A stretch of DNA of 64,000 nucleotides, from the NCBI RefSeq assembly GCF_008642315.1, contig NZ_CP029192.1, positions 3,224,001 to 3,288,000 on the forward strand. Direction: 5' to 3'. Shown one piece after another: positions 52,130 to 61,015 of this stretch; the first letter of the stretch is position 1, and every line of letters starts with the position of its first letter. Under the pieces are notes generated by a model that saw only the letters and a program-made list of their open reading frames with translations, made no database searches and was not told the DNA's origin. The stretch comes from Streptomyces venezuelae. Lineage in GTDB: Bacteria > Actinomycetota > Actinomycetes > Streptomycetales > Streptomycetaceae. The translations under genes were made by a program, and so were the position numbers.

Positions 52130-53914
52130 ATGGCAATCTCACGCAGAAACCTCCTCATCTCGACCTCGGTCGCGGCGGGCGGCTCGCTCGTGCTGTCCGC
52201 GTGCAGCAGCGGCGACTCGGGCGGAGGCGACGGCGGATCGCACGGCGGCGCCACGGAGTACACCAACGCGAGCGTGAAGGTGGGCACCGAGAAGGACTCG
52301 ACCGGGCCCGCCCCCGGCGTCCCCGGGGGCAAGAAGGGCGGCACCATCTACGGCGTCGCCGAGGACGACGTGTCGCACATGGACCCGCAGCGCATCTACT
52401 TCGCGTACAACTCCTCCCTCGCCAACCTCTACGCGCGCTGCCTCACCGGCTACCAGACCGACATGGAGGGCCACCAGATCCTCGTCGGCGACCTCGCCAC
52501 GGACACCGGAAAGGCCTCGGACGGCAACAAGACCTGGACCTTCACGCTGAAGGACGGCCTGAAGTGGCAGGACGGCAGCGAGCTCACCGTCGACGACGTC
52601 CGGCACGGCTTCGAGCGCGGCTGGGCCCCGTTCGTCACCGAGGGCGCCATCTACGTCCAGCAGGCGCTGACCGGCAAGGGCGGCAAGTGGCGTGACGCGT
52701 ACGACGGTCCGTACAAGGGCAAGCACCTGGACTCGATCGTCACCGACAAGGCGAAGAAGACGATCACCTTCCACCTGAAGGAAGCGCGCCCGGAGTTCAA
52801 CTTCACGCTGGCCATGCACTCGTACGCGGCCACGCCCGTGAAGCACGACACCAAGGAGAAGTACGACAAGGCGCCCTTCTCCTGCGGCCCCTACATCGTC
52901 AAGCACCGCTCCATCGACAAGTCGATGACGTTGACGCGCAACAAGCACTGGGACCCGGAGACCGACCCGATCCGCAACGCCTACCCGGACAGCTTCGAGT
53001 TCGAGTTCGGGCCGACCGGCAACGAGTCCTGCGACCGCTTCATCGCGGACCAGGGCAAGGACCAGCAGATGGTCGCCATCTACGAGCCGATCCCCGCCGA
53101 GCGCATGCAGAAGGTGCTCACCACCCCCGACCTCAAGAAGCGCAGCTTCAACGGCCTGTCGTCGGGCACCTACTACTTCGCCATCAACATGAAGCGCGTC
53201 ACCGACGTCGAGGTCCGCAAGGCCCTCCTCATCGCCTGGCCGCTGGAGCAGAGCCGCAAGATCTACGGCGGCACCACCGCGGGCGACTACGCGACGACGA
53301 TCCTCAGCCCCGACATCGTCGGCCGCGAGAAGTTCGACCTCTACGGCAAGCTCGACAAGCCGCAGGGCGACGTCAAGCGCGCCCACGAGATCCTGAAGAA
53401 GGCCGGCAAGCTCGGCACGAAGATCGTGTACGCCTTCCCGCGGCGCCCCACGTACGACAAGACCAAGATCGTCATCGAGAAGAACCTGAAGGCCGCGGGG
53501 TTCGAGCCGGTCATCAAGCCGCTCAACTCGACGGACTTCTACGACCAGGCGCAGCGCCTGGACAACAAGTTCGACGTGATGTGGTTCGGCTGGTCCCCGG
53601 ACTGGCCGACCGCGTACACCATGATCCAGCCGATGTTCGACGGCACGGCCATCGGTGACGGCCAGAACAACGTCTCGCAGTGCGACGTCCCCTGGATCAA
53701 CGAGGCGATCAAGAAGAACGCCGTGATCTCGGACCCGAAGGAGGCCGGCAAGGCCTGGGCCGCGCTCGACAAGCGGATCATGAAGGAAGTCGTGCCGATC
53801 ATCCCGGAGACCTACCAGCGCCGCTGGTACCTGCACGGCTCCAAGGTCGGCGGCGCCATCCACGACCCGCAGTTCGCGGCGACGCTGCTCCACAAGACGT
53901 ACGTCAAGGGCTGA
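52130..53914 (+). CDS. bldKB: BldK oligopeptide-binding lipoprotein, BldKB-like
   Basis: The 594-residue family 5 binding protein carries both a twin-arginine motif (MAISRRNLLIST) and a lipobox (LSAC, Cys25), so it is probably a Tat-exported lipoprotein. A 45-residue Gly/Ser/Thr linker precedes the SBP_bac_5 domain (GGTIYGVAEDDVSHMDPQRIYFAYNS). Other features include GLKWQDGSELTVDDVRHGFERGW, FSCGPYIVKH and MWFGWSPDWPTA. Two cysteines beyond the lipid Cys (for example in GNESCDRF) may form a disulfide. Gene order identifies it as BldKB, the binding protein for the developmental peptide. Confidence 0.82.
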   Translation: MAISRRNLLISTSVAAGGSLVLSACSSGDSGGGDGGSHGGATEYTNASVKVGTEKDSTGPAPGVPGGKKGGTIYGVAEDDVSHMDPQRIYFAYNSSLANLYARCLTGYQTDMEGHQILVGDLATDTGKASDGNKTWTFTLKDGLKWQDGSELTVDDVRHGFERGWAPFVTEGAIYVQQALTGKGGKWRDAYDGPYKGKHLDSIVTDKAKKTITFHLKEARPEFNFTLAMHSYAATPVKHDTKEKYDKAPFSCGPYIVKHRSIDKSMTLTRNKHWDPETDPIRNAYPDSFEFEFGPTGNESCDRFIADQGKDQQMVAIYEPIPAERMQKVLTTPDLKKRSFNGLSSGTYYFAINMKRVTDVEVRKALLIAWPLEQSRKIYGGTTAGDYATTILSPDIVGREKFDLYGKLDKPQGDVKRAHEILKKAGKLGTKIVYAFPRRPTYDKTKIVIEKNLKAAGFEPVIKPLNSTDFYDQAQRLDNKFDVMWFGWSPDWPTAYTMIQPMFDGTAIGDGQNNVSQCDVPWINEAIKKNAVISDPKEAGKAWAALDKRIMKEVVPIIPETYQRRWYLHGSKVGGAIHDPQFAATLLHKTYVKG

Positions 53915-53929
53915 CGACCGCCCCCGGGC

Positions 53930-53959
53930 CGGGCCTCTTCGACTCTGCGAAGGGGCCCG
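53930..53959 (+). terminator. Intra-operon hairpin after bldKB
   Basis: CGGGCCTCTTCG (53930-53941) pairs with CGAAGGGGCCCG (53948-53959) through a 12-base stem with one G-U pair and an ACTCTG loop. It lies directly after the binding-protein gene, mirroring the hairpin after the binding-protein gene of operon 1, and probably lowers expression of the downstream permease and ATPases. Confidence 0.65.
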
Positions 53960-54007
53960 CCCCGACCCTCACCTCCCTCACGGCATCCGTCAGGAATCCC
54001 AACTGCC

Positions 54008-54988
54008 ATGCTCCGCTTCCTCATTCGCCGCGTGATCGGCGGCGCGGTGATCCTGCTGATCATCAGCGCGATCGTCTTCCTCCTCTTCTACGCCGCCCCG
54101 CGCGACCCCGCGCGCCTGGCCTGCGGCAAGGTCTGCCCGCCGGACACGCTGGCACTGGTGAAGCACAACCTGGGGATCGCCGACCCGCTGCCGGTGCAGT
54201 TCTGGCACTGGTTCGAGGGCATCTTCGTCGGGCGTGACTACGACACGTACGGCTTCTGCGACGCGCCCTGCCTCGGCTACTCGTTCCGCAACCGGGAACC
54301 GGTCCTCGCCACCATCCTCGACCGCTTCCCCACCACCGTCTCGCTCTCCATGGGCGCCGCGGTCGTGTTCGTCGTCCTCGGTGTGGGCACCGGCATGCTG
54401 GCCGCCGTCAAGCAGGGCAAGGCCGTCGACAAGATCGCGTCGTCGGCGTCGCTCGTCGCCTCCTCGATGCAGATCTACGTCGTCGGCGTGTTCGCCGTCT
54501 ACGTCCTCACCGACCAGCTGCACCTCCTGGACCGGCCCGCGTACACGCCGGTCACCGAGAATCCCGCGGAGTGGTTCTCCGGACTGCTGATCCCGTGGCT
54601 CGTGCTCGCGCTCATCTTCACCGCGAACTACACCCGCATGGCCCGCTCGCAGCTGGTCGAGACGATGAACGAGGACTACGTCCGCACGGCCAGGGCCAAG
54701 GGGCTCTCGCGCCGCACGGTCTTCTTCCGCTTCGCCTGGCGCGGCGCGATGGGCCCGATCGTCACCATCTTCGGCCTGGACATCGGCGTGCTCCTCGGCG
54801 GCGCGATCATCACCGAGAAGACCTTCGCCCTGCACGGCATCGGCGAGCTGTCGGTGAAGGCGGTCGACACGAGCGACCTGCCGCTCCTGCTCGGAGTGGT
54901 CCTCGTGGCGGCCACCGCGATCGTCATCTTCAACATCGTCGTCGACGCCCTCTACGCGCTGATCGACCCGCGCGTGCGGCTGTCCTAG
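54008..54988 (+). CDS. bldKC: BldK oligopeptide importer permease, BldKC-like
   Basis: The 326-residue permease starts MLRFLIRRVIGGAVILLIISAIVFLLF, as DppB proteins do. A periplasmic loop carries Cys pairs (LACGKVCPPDT and FCDAPCLGYS). The EAA loop is DYVRTARAKGLSRRTVFFRFAWRGAMGP, and the C-terminus ALIDPRVRLS is typical. It forms the channel with BldKA. It starts 93 bases after bldKB, past a hairpin, and is followed within 18 bases by the first ATPase gene. Confidence 0.82.
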   Translation: MLRFLIRRVIGGAVILLIISAIVFLLFYAAPRDPARLACGKVCPPDTLALVKHNLGIADPLPVQFWHWFEGIFVGRDYDTYGFCDAPCLGYSFRNREPVLATILDRFPTTVSLSMGAAVVFVVLGVGTGMLAAVKQGKAVDKIASSASLVASSMQIYVVGVFAVYVLTDQLHLLDRPAYTPVTENPAEWFSGLLIPWLVLALIFTANYTRMARSQLVETMNEDYVRTARAKGLSRRTVFFRFAWRGAMGPIVTIFGLDIGVLLGGAIITEKTFALHGIGELSVKAVDTSDLPLLLGVVLVAATAIVIFNIVVDALYALIDPRVRLS

Positions 54989-55006
54989 GGCTCAGGGAGA
55001 GATCTG

Positions 55007-56035
55007 ATGAGCACCACCCCCTTCCTGTCCGTACGCGACCTGCGCGTCCACTTCGCCACCGAGGACGGCACGGTCAAGGCCGTCGACGGACTCGACTTCG
55101 AGCTGGAGAAGGGCAAGACGCTCGGCATCGTGGGAGAGTCCGGCTCCGGAAAATCAGTCACCAACCTCGCCATCCTCGGCCTGCACCACAAGGACAGCAC
55201 CGCCATCGACGGAGAGATCCTCCTCGACGGCAAGGAGCTGCTCACCGCCACCGAGCGGGAGCTGGAGCAGCTGCGCGGCAACAAGATGGCGATGATCTTC
55301 CAGGACGCCCTGGCGTCCCTCTCCCCGTACCACACCATCGGCCGGCAGATCGGTGAGACGTTCCGCAAGCACACGGGTGCCTCCAAGAAGGAGGCGCGGG
55401 ACCGGTCGATCGAGATGCTGACGAAGGTCGGCATCCCGCAGCCCGACCTGCGCGTGGACGACTATCCGCACCAGTTCTCCGGCGGTATGCGCCAGCGCGC
55501 GATGATCGCGATGTCGCTGGTCTGCAATCCGGCGCTGCTGATCGCCGACGAGCCGACGACGGCCCTCGACGTGACGGTCCAGGCCCAGATCATGGACCTC
55601 CTGAAGGACCTCCAGCAGGAGTTCGGCACGGCGATCATCTTCATCACGCACGACCTGGGCGTGATCGCCGACATCGCGGACGACGTCCTGGTGATGTACG
55701 GCGGGCGGTGCGTGGAGCGGGGCACGAAGAAGGAAGTCCTGCGCGCCCCGCAGCACCCCTACACCTGGGGTCTGCTCGGCTCCATGCCGTCCCTGGAAGG
55801 CCCGGTGGACGTCCCGCTCTCCCCCATCCCCGGCACGCCGCCGAGCCTCCTCAACCCGCCCTCCGGGTGCCGCTTCCACCCGCGGTGCGCGTTCACCGAG
55901 CAGGTCGCGGACGGCCGCTGCTCGGGCGAGCTGCCGCTCCTCGAGCTGTCCGGGGGCCGGGGCGCGGCCTGTCACCTCACGGACGAGCAGCGCACGGAGT
56001 TCTTCGCGGACTTCGCGGGCACGCGCACCGACTGA
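55007..56035 (+). CDS. bldKD: BldK importer ATPase, BldKD-like
   Basis: The 342-residue ATPase has Walker [11 protein letters not shown], signature FSGGMRQR, Walker B LIADEP and H-loop THDLGVI. The DppD-type C-terminal extension has a Cys-rich [23 protein letters not shown] motif. It drives peptide import together with BldKE. It lies 18 bases after bldKC with gggagagat upstream, so translation is coupled. Confidence 0.82.
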   Translation: MSTTPFLSVRDLRVHFATEDGTVKAVDGLDFELEKGKTLGIVGESGSGKSVTNLAILGLHHKDSTAIDGEILLDGKELLTATERELEQLRGNKMAMIFQDALASLSPYHTIGRQIGETFRKHTGASKKEARDRSIEMLTKVGIPQPDLRVDDYPHQFSGGMRQRAMIAMSLVCNPALLIADEPTTALDVTVQAQIMDLLKDLQQEFGTAIIFITHDLGVIADIADDVLVMYGGRCVERGTKKEVLRAPQHPYTWGLLGSMPSLEGPVDVPLSPIPGTPPSLLNPPSGCRFHPRCAFTEQVADGRCSGELPLLELSGGRGAACHLTDEQRTEFFADFAGTRTD

Positions 56036-56069
56036 CGTACAGACGTACAAGAGACGGGATTTCACGACG

Positions 56070-57113
<1,044 letters not shown>

Positions 57114-57228
57114 CGCGCGCGCCCCGCCCCTCCGGAGCCGGCCCGCCCTCCCCCCTGACCCGAGCGGGGCGCGGCCGGTTCCGGACCCTCCGCCCACCGC
57201 GGCGCGACCTCTGCCGCATCATGCAGGG

Positions 57229-57762
57229 ATGACCACACAGGACACGGCAGGCCTTCGCCTGCCCGAGTACACGCAGGCCGACCAGCAGGAGATCCTCGGC
57301 ACCGGCGAGGACCCGTTCGGCGTCGCGGAGACGGGCCTGGCCTGGCTCCCCAAGGAAGAACACTTCGGCATACGCGTCGACGGCCGCCTGGTCGCACACG
57401 CGGGGCTCCGACGCCTCCCCGTCACGGTGGCGGGCTCCGACCTCACGGAGGTCATCGGCGTGGGCGGCGTGGCCGTCGCCCCCGACGTCCGCGGCCGGGG
57501 CCTGGCCCGCCGGATCCTCACGACGGCCCTCTCCCACGCCCGCACGATGGGCCCGCCCCACGCCCTCCTCTTCTGCCGCCCGCCCCTGGTGGCGCTGTAC
57601 GAACGCCTGGGCTGGCAGGCGATACCCACCGAGGTCCCGGTCCTGGTCGAACAGCCCCAGGACCGGGTGATCACCATGCCCCTGCACACGATGGTGACGC
57701 CCCTGCACGAGGGGGCCCGGTGGCCGGAGGGGCCGGTGCGACTGCGGTCACTGCCGATGTGA
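57229..57762 (+). CDS. GNAT family acetyltransferase
   Basis: The 177-residue protein has the GNAT acetyl-CoA motif GGVAVAPDVRGRGLARRILTTAL and the C-terminal ALYERLGWQAIP. The substrate is unknown; relatives include proteins predicted to acetylate small amines or peptides. No conventional ribosome-binding site is obvious: a CATCAT hexamer (57217-57222) ends six bases before ATG 57229, possibly a leaderless start. It begins an accessory patch between two peptide importers. Confidence 0.75.
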   Translation: MTTQDTAGLRLPEYTQADQQEILGTGEDPFGVAETGLAWLPKEEHFGIRVDGRLVAHAGLRRLPVTVAGSDLTEVIGVGGVAVAPDVRGRGLARRILTTALSHARTMGPPHALLFCRPPLVALYERLGWQAIPTEVPVLVEQPQDRVITMPLHTMVTPLHEGARWPEGPVRLRSLPM

Positions 57763-57780
57763 CGGATCTACTCTGTCGGC

Positions 57781-58360
57781 GTGGACTACGCCACGATGCG
57801 CACGATCGCCGAGGAACTCGAGGCTTTCACCGAGCGCATCGAGGGGGCTTGGAAGGTCGAGGGCGGGCCTTCCGGTCCGGTCCTGGCGATGACGTCCCCC
57901 TCGACGCGGCACGTGGGCACGGTCCGCCGACGCCGAGACCAGCTGAGCGAGCAACTCACCGGGACGCACCCTGGCCACATCTGCGCGAACGACCCCCTCA
58001 TCGAGTCCCCCGCGCTCGGCCGGATGCGCCGGCCCGACGCCCTGGTGATCCCCGAAGCCACGCTGGACGAGGAGGGTTTCGCCGTCGACGCCACACAGGT
58101 GCTGGCGGTCATCGAAATCATCCCCCCGGCCTCATCCCGGCAACGACTACGGCGAGAAGCTCTCCGAGTACCCGGCCATGGACATCGACCACTATCTGAT
58201 CGTCGACCCCAGGACCGGAACGATCGAAGTGCACTGCGAACCGTGCGGGGACCGCTACAGGTCCAAAGAGCCGTACATCTTCGGGGATGCCGTGCCCTTC
58301 AGCGCCTGGACCATCGAAACCGCCGCCTTGCGCCGTTACGGCAAGACGGGCTCAGGGTGA
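57781..58360 (+). pseudogene. Uma2 family (PD-(D/E)XK nuclease-like) gene with frameshift
   Basis: The first 110 codons (MDYATMRTIAEELEAFTERIEGAW to VLAVIEII) encode an Uma2 domain, with the RRPDALVIPEA and VIEII parts of the PD-(D/E)XK core. The family continuation PGNDYGEKLSEYPAMDIDHYLIVDP to the end at 58360 lies in the +1 frame. Removing one C from the run of six C at 58122-58127 restores a continuous reading (EIIPRPHPGNDYGEK). The gene is therefore broken, or it carries a slippage site, or the base call is wrong. A TACTCT hexamer (57769-57774) six bases before GTG 57781 suggests a leaderless promoter. Uma2 genes are abundant, function-unknown accessory genes in Streptomyces. Confidence 0.8.
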
Positions 58361-58361
58361 A

Positions 58362-59066
58362 TCAGGGCGCCCGGTCGAAGTCGTCCAGCGTCTCGACCAC
58401 CGAGAGCCACCTTTCGCCGTGCGTCAGCTGGACACGGAGATGGCTTCTCGGACCCGCGCCCGACCCCGTGTAGTACGCGTCGGGCCCCTGCCCTAGCCTC
58501 ACCATGCCGCAGTTGTCGAGCACGTTGCGCAGGTGGGCGACCACCGTGTCGGTGTCGGTCTCGGTGCGGAACTCGGCATAGCGGTGCCGGGCGACGGCGT
58601 TGCTGAGTCCCTGATAGGACTGGGTGTGGCGGCCGTGGCTCGGCAGGCTTCCCGTGCCGAACGGCGCGCAGCCGACATCCTTGAGTCCGATCCGCAGGAT
58701 GCTCCGGTTCACGTCACCGCCGAGGCCGCCCTCCCGCCAGTGCCACTTCTTGTCCAGCGGCAGCCGCTCCGCACGCATCAGACGGACTACGCCGTCCTTC
58801 TTGTACGGGGTGTCGTCCTGCCCGAACTCACGCGATTGCTCCGGCCGCTCGGCGGGACGCACATCCCTGCCGCCGTCCCCGCCCTCTGGCACAACCGCCC
58901 AGAGCACCGCCCCCGCCACGGCCGTGACCGCCGCCGTGGACAGCGCGATCCGGCGCCTCGCCTGCCGTCGTCCGCCCCTGGCCCGCAGCTCGGCGCCGGC
59001 GGGCAGGTTCAGCCGGACGTCGTCGAGCAGTTCCTCGACCTCGACCCGCCCCTTGAGCTCAGCCAT
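58362..59066 (-). CDS. Membrane-anchored partner of the adjacent ECF sigma factor
   Basis: The 234-residue protein has a short cytosolic part (MAELKGRVEVEELLDDVRLNLPAGAELRARGGRRQ), one membrane helix (RIALSTAAVTAVAGAVLWAVV) and an extracytoplasmic domain with two Cys (VGCAPFG and LDNCGMV) that may form a disulfide. Its start overlaps the sigma stop by eight bases. By position it is a candidate anti-sigma or sensor, but the cytosolic part lacks the H-x3-C-x2-C zinc motif, so the mechanism would differ from the RseA-like protein at 20329. I do not recognise a named family. Confidence 0.6.
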   Translation of the reverse strand: MAELKGRVEVEELLDDVRLNLPAGAELRARGGRRQARRRIALSTAAVTAVAGAVLWAVVPEGGDGGRDVRPAERPEQSREFGQDDTPYKKDGVVRLMRAERLPLDKKWHWREGGLGGDVNRSILRIGLKDVGCAPFGTGSLPSHGRHTQSYQGLSNAVARHRYAEFRTETDTDTVVAHLRNVLDNCGMVRLGQGPDAYYTGSGAGPRSHLRVQLTHGERWLSVVETLDDFDRAP

Positions 59067-59598
59067 GGCTCGCCGCCCCCTCCGTGCGGAACGCCGCCGT
59101 GTCGGCGAGGCGTTCGCCCAATACCTTGCGGGCCCGGCTGAGCCGGGTGCGGACGGCGCCGTTGGTGGCGCCCGTCTCCCGTGCCACCTGCTCCACGGGC
59201 AGGTCCAGCAGGTGATGGAGGACCACGACCTGCCGCTGCTGGAGCGGGAGTCCGCGCAGCGCCTCCATCAGCGCCACGCGGTCGGCGGACAGTTCCGGCA
59301 CGTCGGTGCCGGGCCCGTGTCTGAAGTGGGCCCGCACACGGTTGCGGGTCCGGCGCCATGTGCTGATGGCGAGCCGCGACGCCACGGTCCGGACCCAGGG
59401 CAGTGGGTCCCCCGCGTCGACGAGCTTGTCCCATCGCTGCCACGCCCGTACGTACGCCTCTTGCACCGCGTCCTCCGCCTCCGCCAGGTCGCCGGTCATC
59501 GCGTAGACCGTGGCGACCAGACTTTTGGCCGTGGCGGCGTAGAACGCGTCGAAGCCGGCGCAGTGATCCAGGTCTGTTCCTTCGGGCCGCGTCGCCAT
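59059..59598 (-). CDS. SigE-family ECF RNA polymerase sigma factor
   Basis: The 179-residue protein has region 2 (about 15-85, with GDLAEAEDAVQEAYVRAWQRWDKL and PWVRTVASRLAISTWRR) and region 4 (about 108-165, with LPLQQRQVVVLHHLLDLPVEQVARETGATNGAVRTRLSRAR). It is of the actinobacterial SigE-family type that often pairs with a membrane protein. ATG 59598 follows gggggacg and gives the standard length, though the frame is open to 59889. It is distinct from the mycobacterial SigE-type factor at 21336. The targets are unknown. Confidence 0.85.
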   Translation of the reverse strand: MATRPEGTDLDHCAGFDAFYAATAKSLVATVYAMTGDLAEAEDAVQEAYVRAWQRWDKLVDAGDPLPWVRTVASRLAISTWRRTRNRVRAHFRHGPGTDVPELSADRVALMEALRGLPLQQRQVVVLHHLLDLPVEQVARETGATNGAVRTRLSRARKVLGERLADTAAFRTEGAASHG

Positions 59599-59677
59599 CG
59601 TCCCCCGTCCATCCCTCGCACGGCGGGCTCGTCCGCCCGCCGTTCTCGACTGATACACGCCGGGCGGGTGGAAGTTG

Positions 59678-60250
59678 TTACAGGCGGCTCCCCGGTACTT
59701 CGTCGTCCGACGCCAGCCGCGCATGCAACTCCACGTCATACCGCACCCCGTCGTACGCCAGCTTCTGGCGTTGCAGGCCCTCCACCGCGAAGCCCGCCGC
59801 GAGGGCCACGCCGCAGGAGGCGGGGTTGTTCGTGCGGTGGCCCAGTTCCAGGCGGTAGAGGCCCAGTTCGTCGAAGCACCAGCGGGCAAGCGCCGCGCAC
59901 CCGTACGCGGCCACGCCCTTGCCGCGCGCGGCGGGAGTCGTCCAGTACGACACCCAGCCGGTGGAGTGGACCCGGTTCACCGCGCCCACCGCGACGTTGC
60001 CCAGTGCCGTGTCGCTCTCGTCCGCCACGGCGAAGGCGTAAGCCGTACCGGCGTCACGGTCGCGGGAGCGGCGGCCGATCCAACCGGTCGCCGCAGCAAG
60101 GGAGTCGACCGGCTGGTCCGCCTGCCGGGTCATCTCCGGGGCGGAGAAGGCGGCCAGGACCGCAGCCGCGTCCCCCGCCCGCCAAGGGCGCAGCGCCAGA
60201 CCGACGCCGTTCACTCCGACCGTCCTGGCCCATGAAGACACCTCTGCCAC
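59678..60250 (-). CDS. GNAT family acetyltransferase (RimJ/RimL-like)
   Basis: The 190-residue protein has the GNAT pattern of ribosomal-protein or aminoglycoside-like acetyltransferases: LRPWRAGDAAAVLAAF, WVSYWTTPAARGKGVAAYGCAALARW (acetyl-CoA loop) and RTNNPASCGVALAAGFAVEG. The GTG at 60250 has gaggttgtt immediately before it. The substrate is not predictable. It lies 79 bases upstream of the sigma operon on the same strand, so co-transcription is possible. Confidence 0.75.
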   Translation of the reverse strand: MAEVSSWARTVGVNGVGLALRPWRAGDAAAVLAAFSAPEMTRQADQPVDSLAAATGWIGRRSRDRDAGTAYAFAVADESDTALGNVAVGAVNRVHSTGWVSYWTTPAARGKGVAAYGCAALARWCFDELGLYRLELGHRTNNPASCGVALAAGFAVEGLQRQKLAYDGVRYDVELHARLASDDEVPGSRL

Positions 60251-60359
60251 AACAACCTCATCTTCCCCTCAAATCACTGGCTTCAGGCACCACGCATCCA
60301 TAGGTTGATTACGGAACGCACGCCGCGTTGCACAACGAGCGACAGGAAGTGGCTGAGTC

Positions 60360-60941
60360 ATGCGCACCCCCACCACCGCGGCCCTGACGGTCACGGCGGC
60401 ACTGCTGGCCGGAACGGTGGCCGCCGCCGGCCCCGCGAGCGCGTCCGAAGGCCCCGGGAAGGCGGCGGACGGCGTCTCCGTCCGCGCCGAGATGCCGCAG
60501 TCGACGACCAGCAAGGCCAAGGTCAAGAACGGGAGCCAGAAGGTCTACTCGGCCAACATCGGCTACAACCGGGAGTCCTGGAACGAGTGCAAGCCGCACG
60601 CCTCCACCATGGAGAAGGTGGTGTGGAACCTCGGCAAGGTCACCCGGAAGTCCGCGCGCGTCAAGAGCATCAAGGTCCGCTACTACAACGAGCGTGAGCT
60701 GCACGTCGGTTCGGCCTATCTGGACGACGGCTACAAGCACGAGCGCTGGCGCAAGGCGAACGGGTGGTACATCCCCAAGGGTGTGGAGGAGTGGCGCACC
60801 TACAAGATCAACAAGACGGTGAAGTTCTCCAAGAACAAGCCCCTGCACTTCATGCTCCACGTGCAGCTCGCGGGCGCCAACGAGCCCACCTGGTGCCACC
60901 CCAAGGCAAAGCTCTGGTTCTACCTCAAGCCCAACCGGTAG
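60360..60941 (+). CDS. Small secreted basic protein with a Cys pair
   Basis: The 193-residue protein has a signal peptide (MRTPTTAALTVTAALLAGTV, cleavage after ASA near residue 29). The basic mature domain contains only two cysteines (SWNECKPHAST and PTWCHPKAK), which likely form one disulfide, and aromatic/Lys-rich strands (KVRYYNERELHVGSAYLDDGYK). No enzymatic motif is seen. It could be an inhibitor, bacteriocin-like or wall-associated protein; this is open. Ribosome-binding site caggaag lies about 12 bases before ATG 60360. A terminator follows. Confidence 0.65.
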   Translation: MRTPTTAALTVTAALLAGTVAAAGPASASEGPGKAADGVSVRAEMPQSTTSKAKVKNGSQKVYSANIGYNRESWNECKPHASTMEKVVWNLGKVTRKSARVKSIKVRYYNERELHVGSAYLDDGYKHERWRKANGWYIPKGVEEWRTYKINKTVKFSKNKPLHFMLHVQLAGANEPTWCHPKAKLWFYLKPNR

Positions 60942-60961
60942 AGCCCGCGCCGCCCGCACAT

Positions 60962-61002
60962 GGGTGTGCCCCGTCGTGCGTGAAGCATGACGGGGCACAC
61001 CC
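60962..61002. terminator. Bidirectional terminator between the secreted-protein gene and opp operon 3
   Basis: GGGTGTGCCCCGTC (60962-60975) and GACGGGGCACACCC (60989-61002) form a perfect 14-base stem with a 13-base loop, between the converging stops at 60941 and 61016. Confidence 0.85.
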
Positions 61003-61015
61003 CAGCGTCGGGAGG

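Noticed and set aside
58178..58360. A separate small gene starting at ATG 58178
   Set aside because: It is the C-terminal third of the Uma2 protein, displaced by a one-base frameshift.
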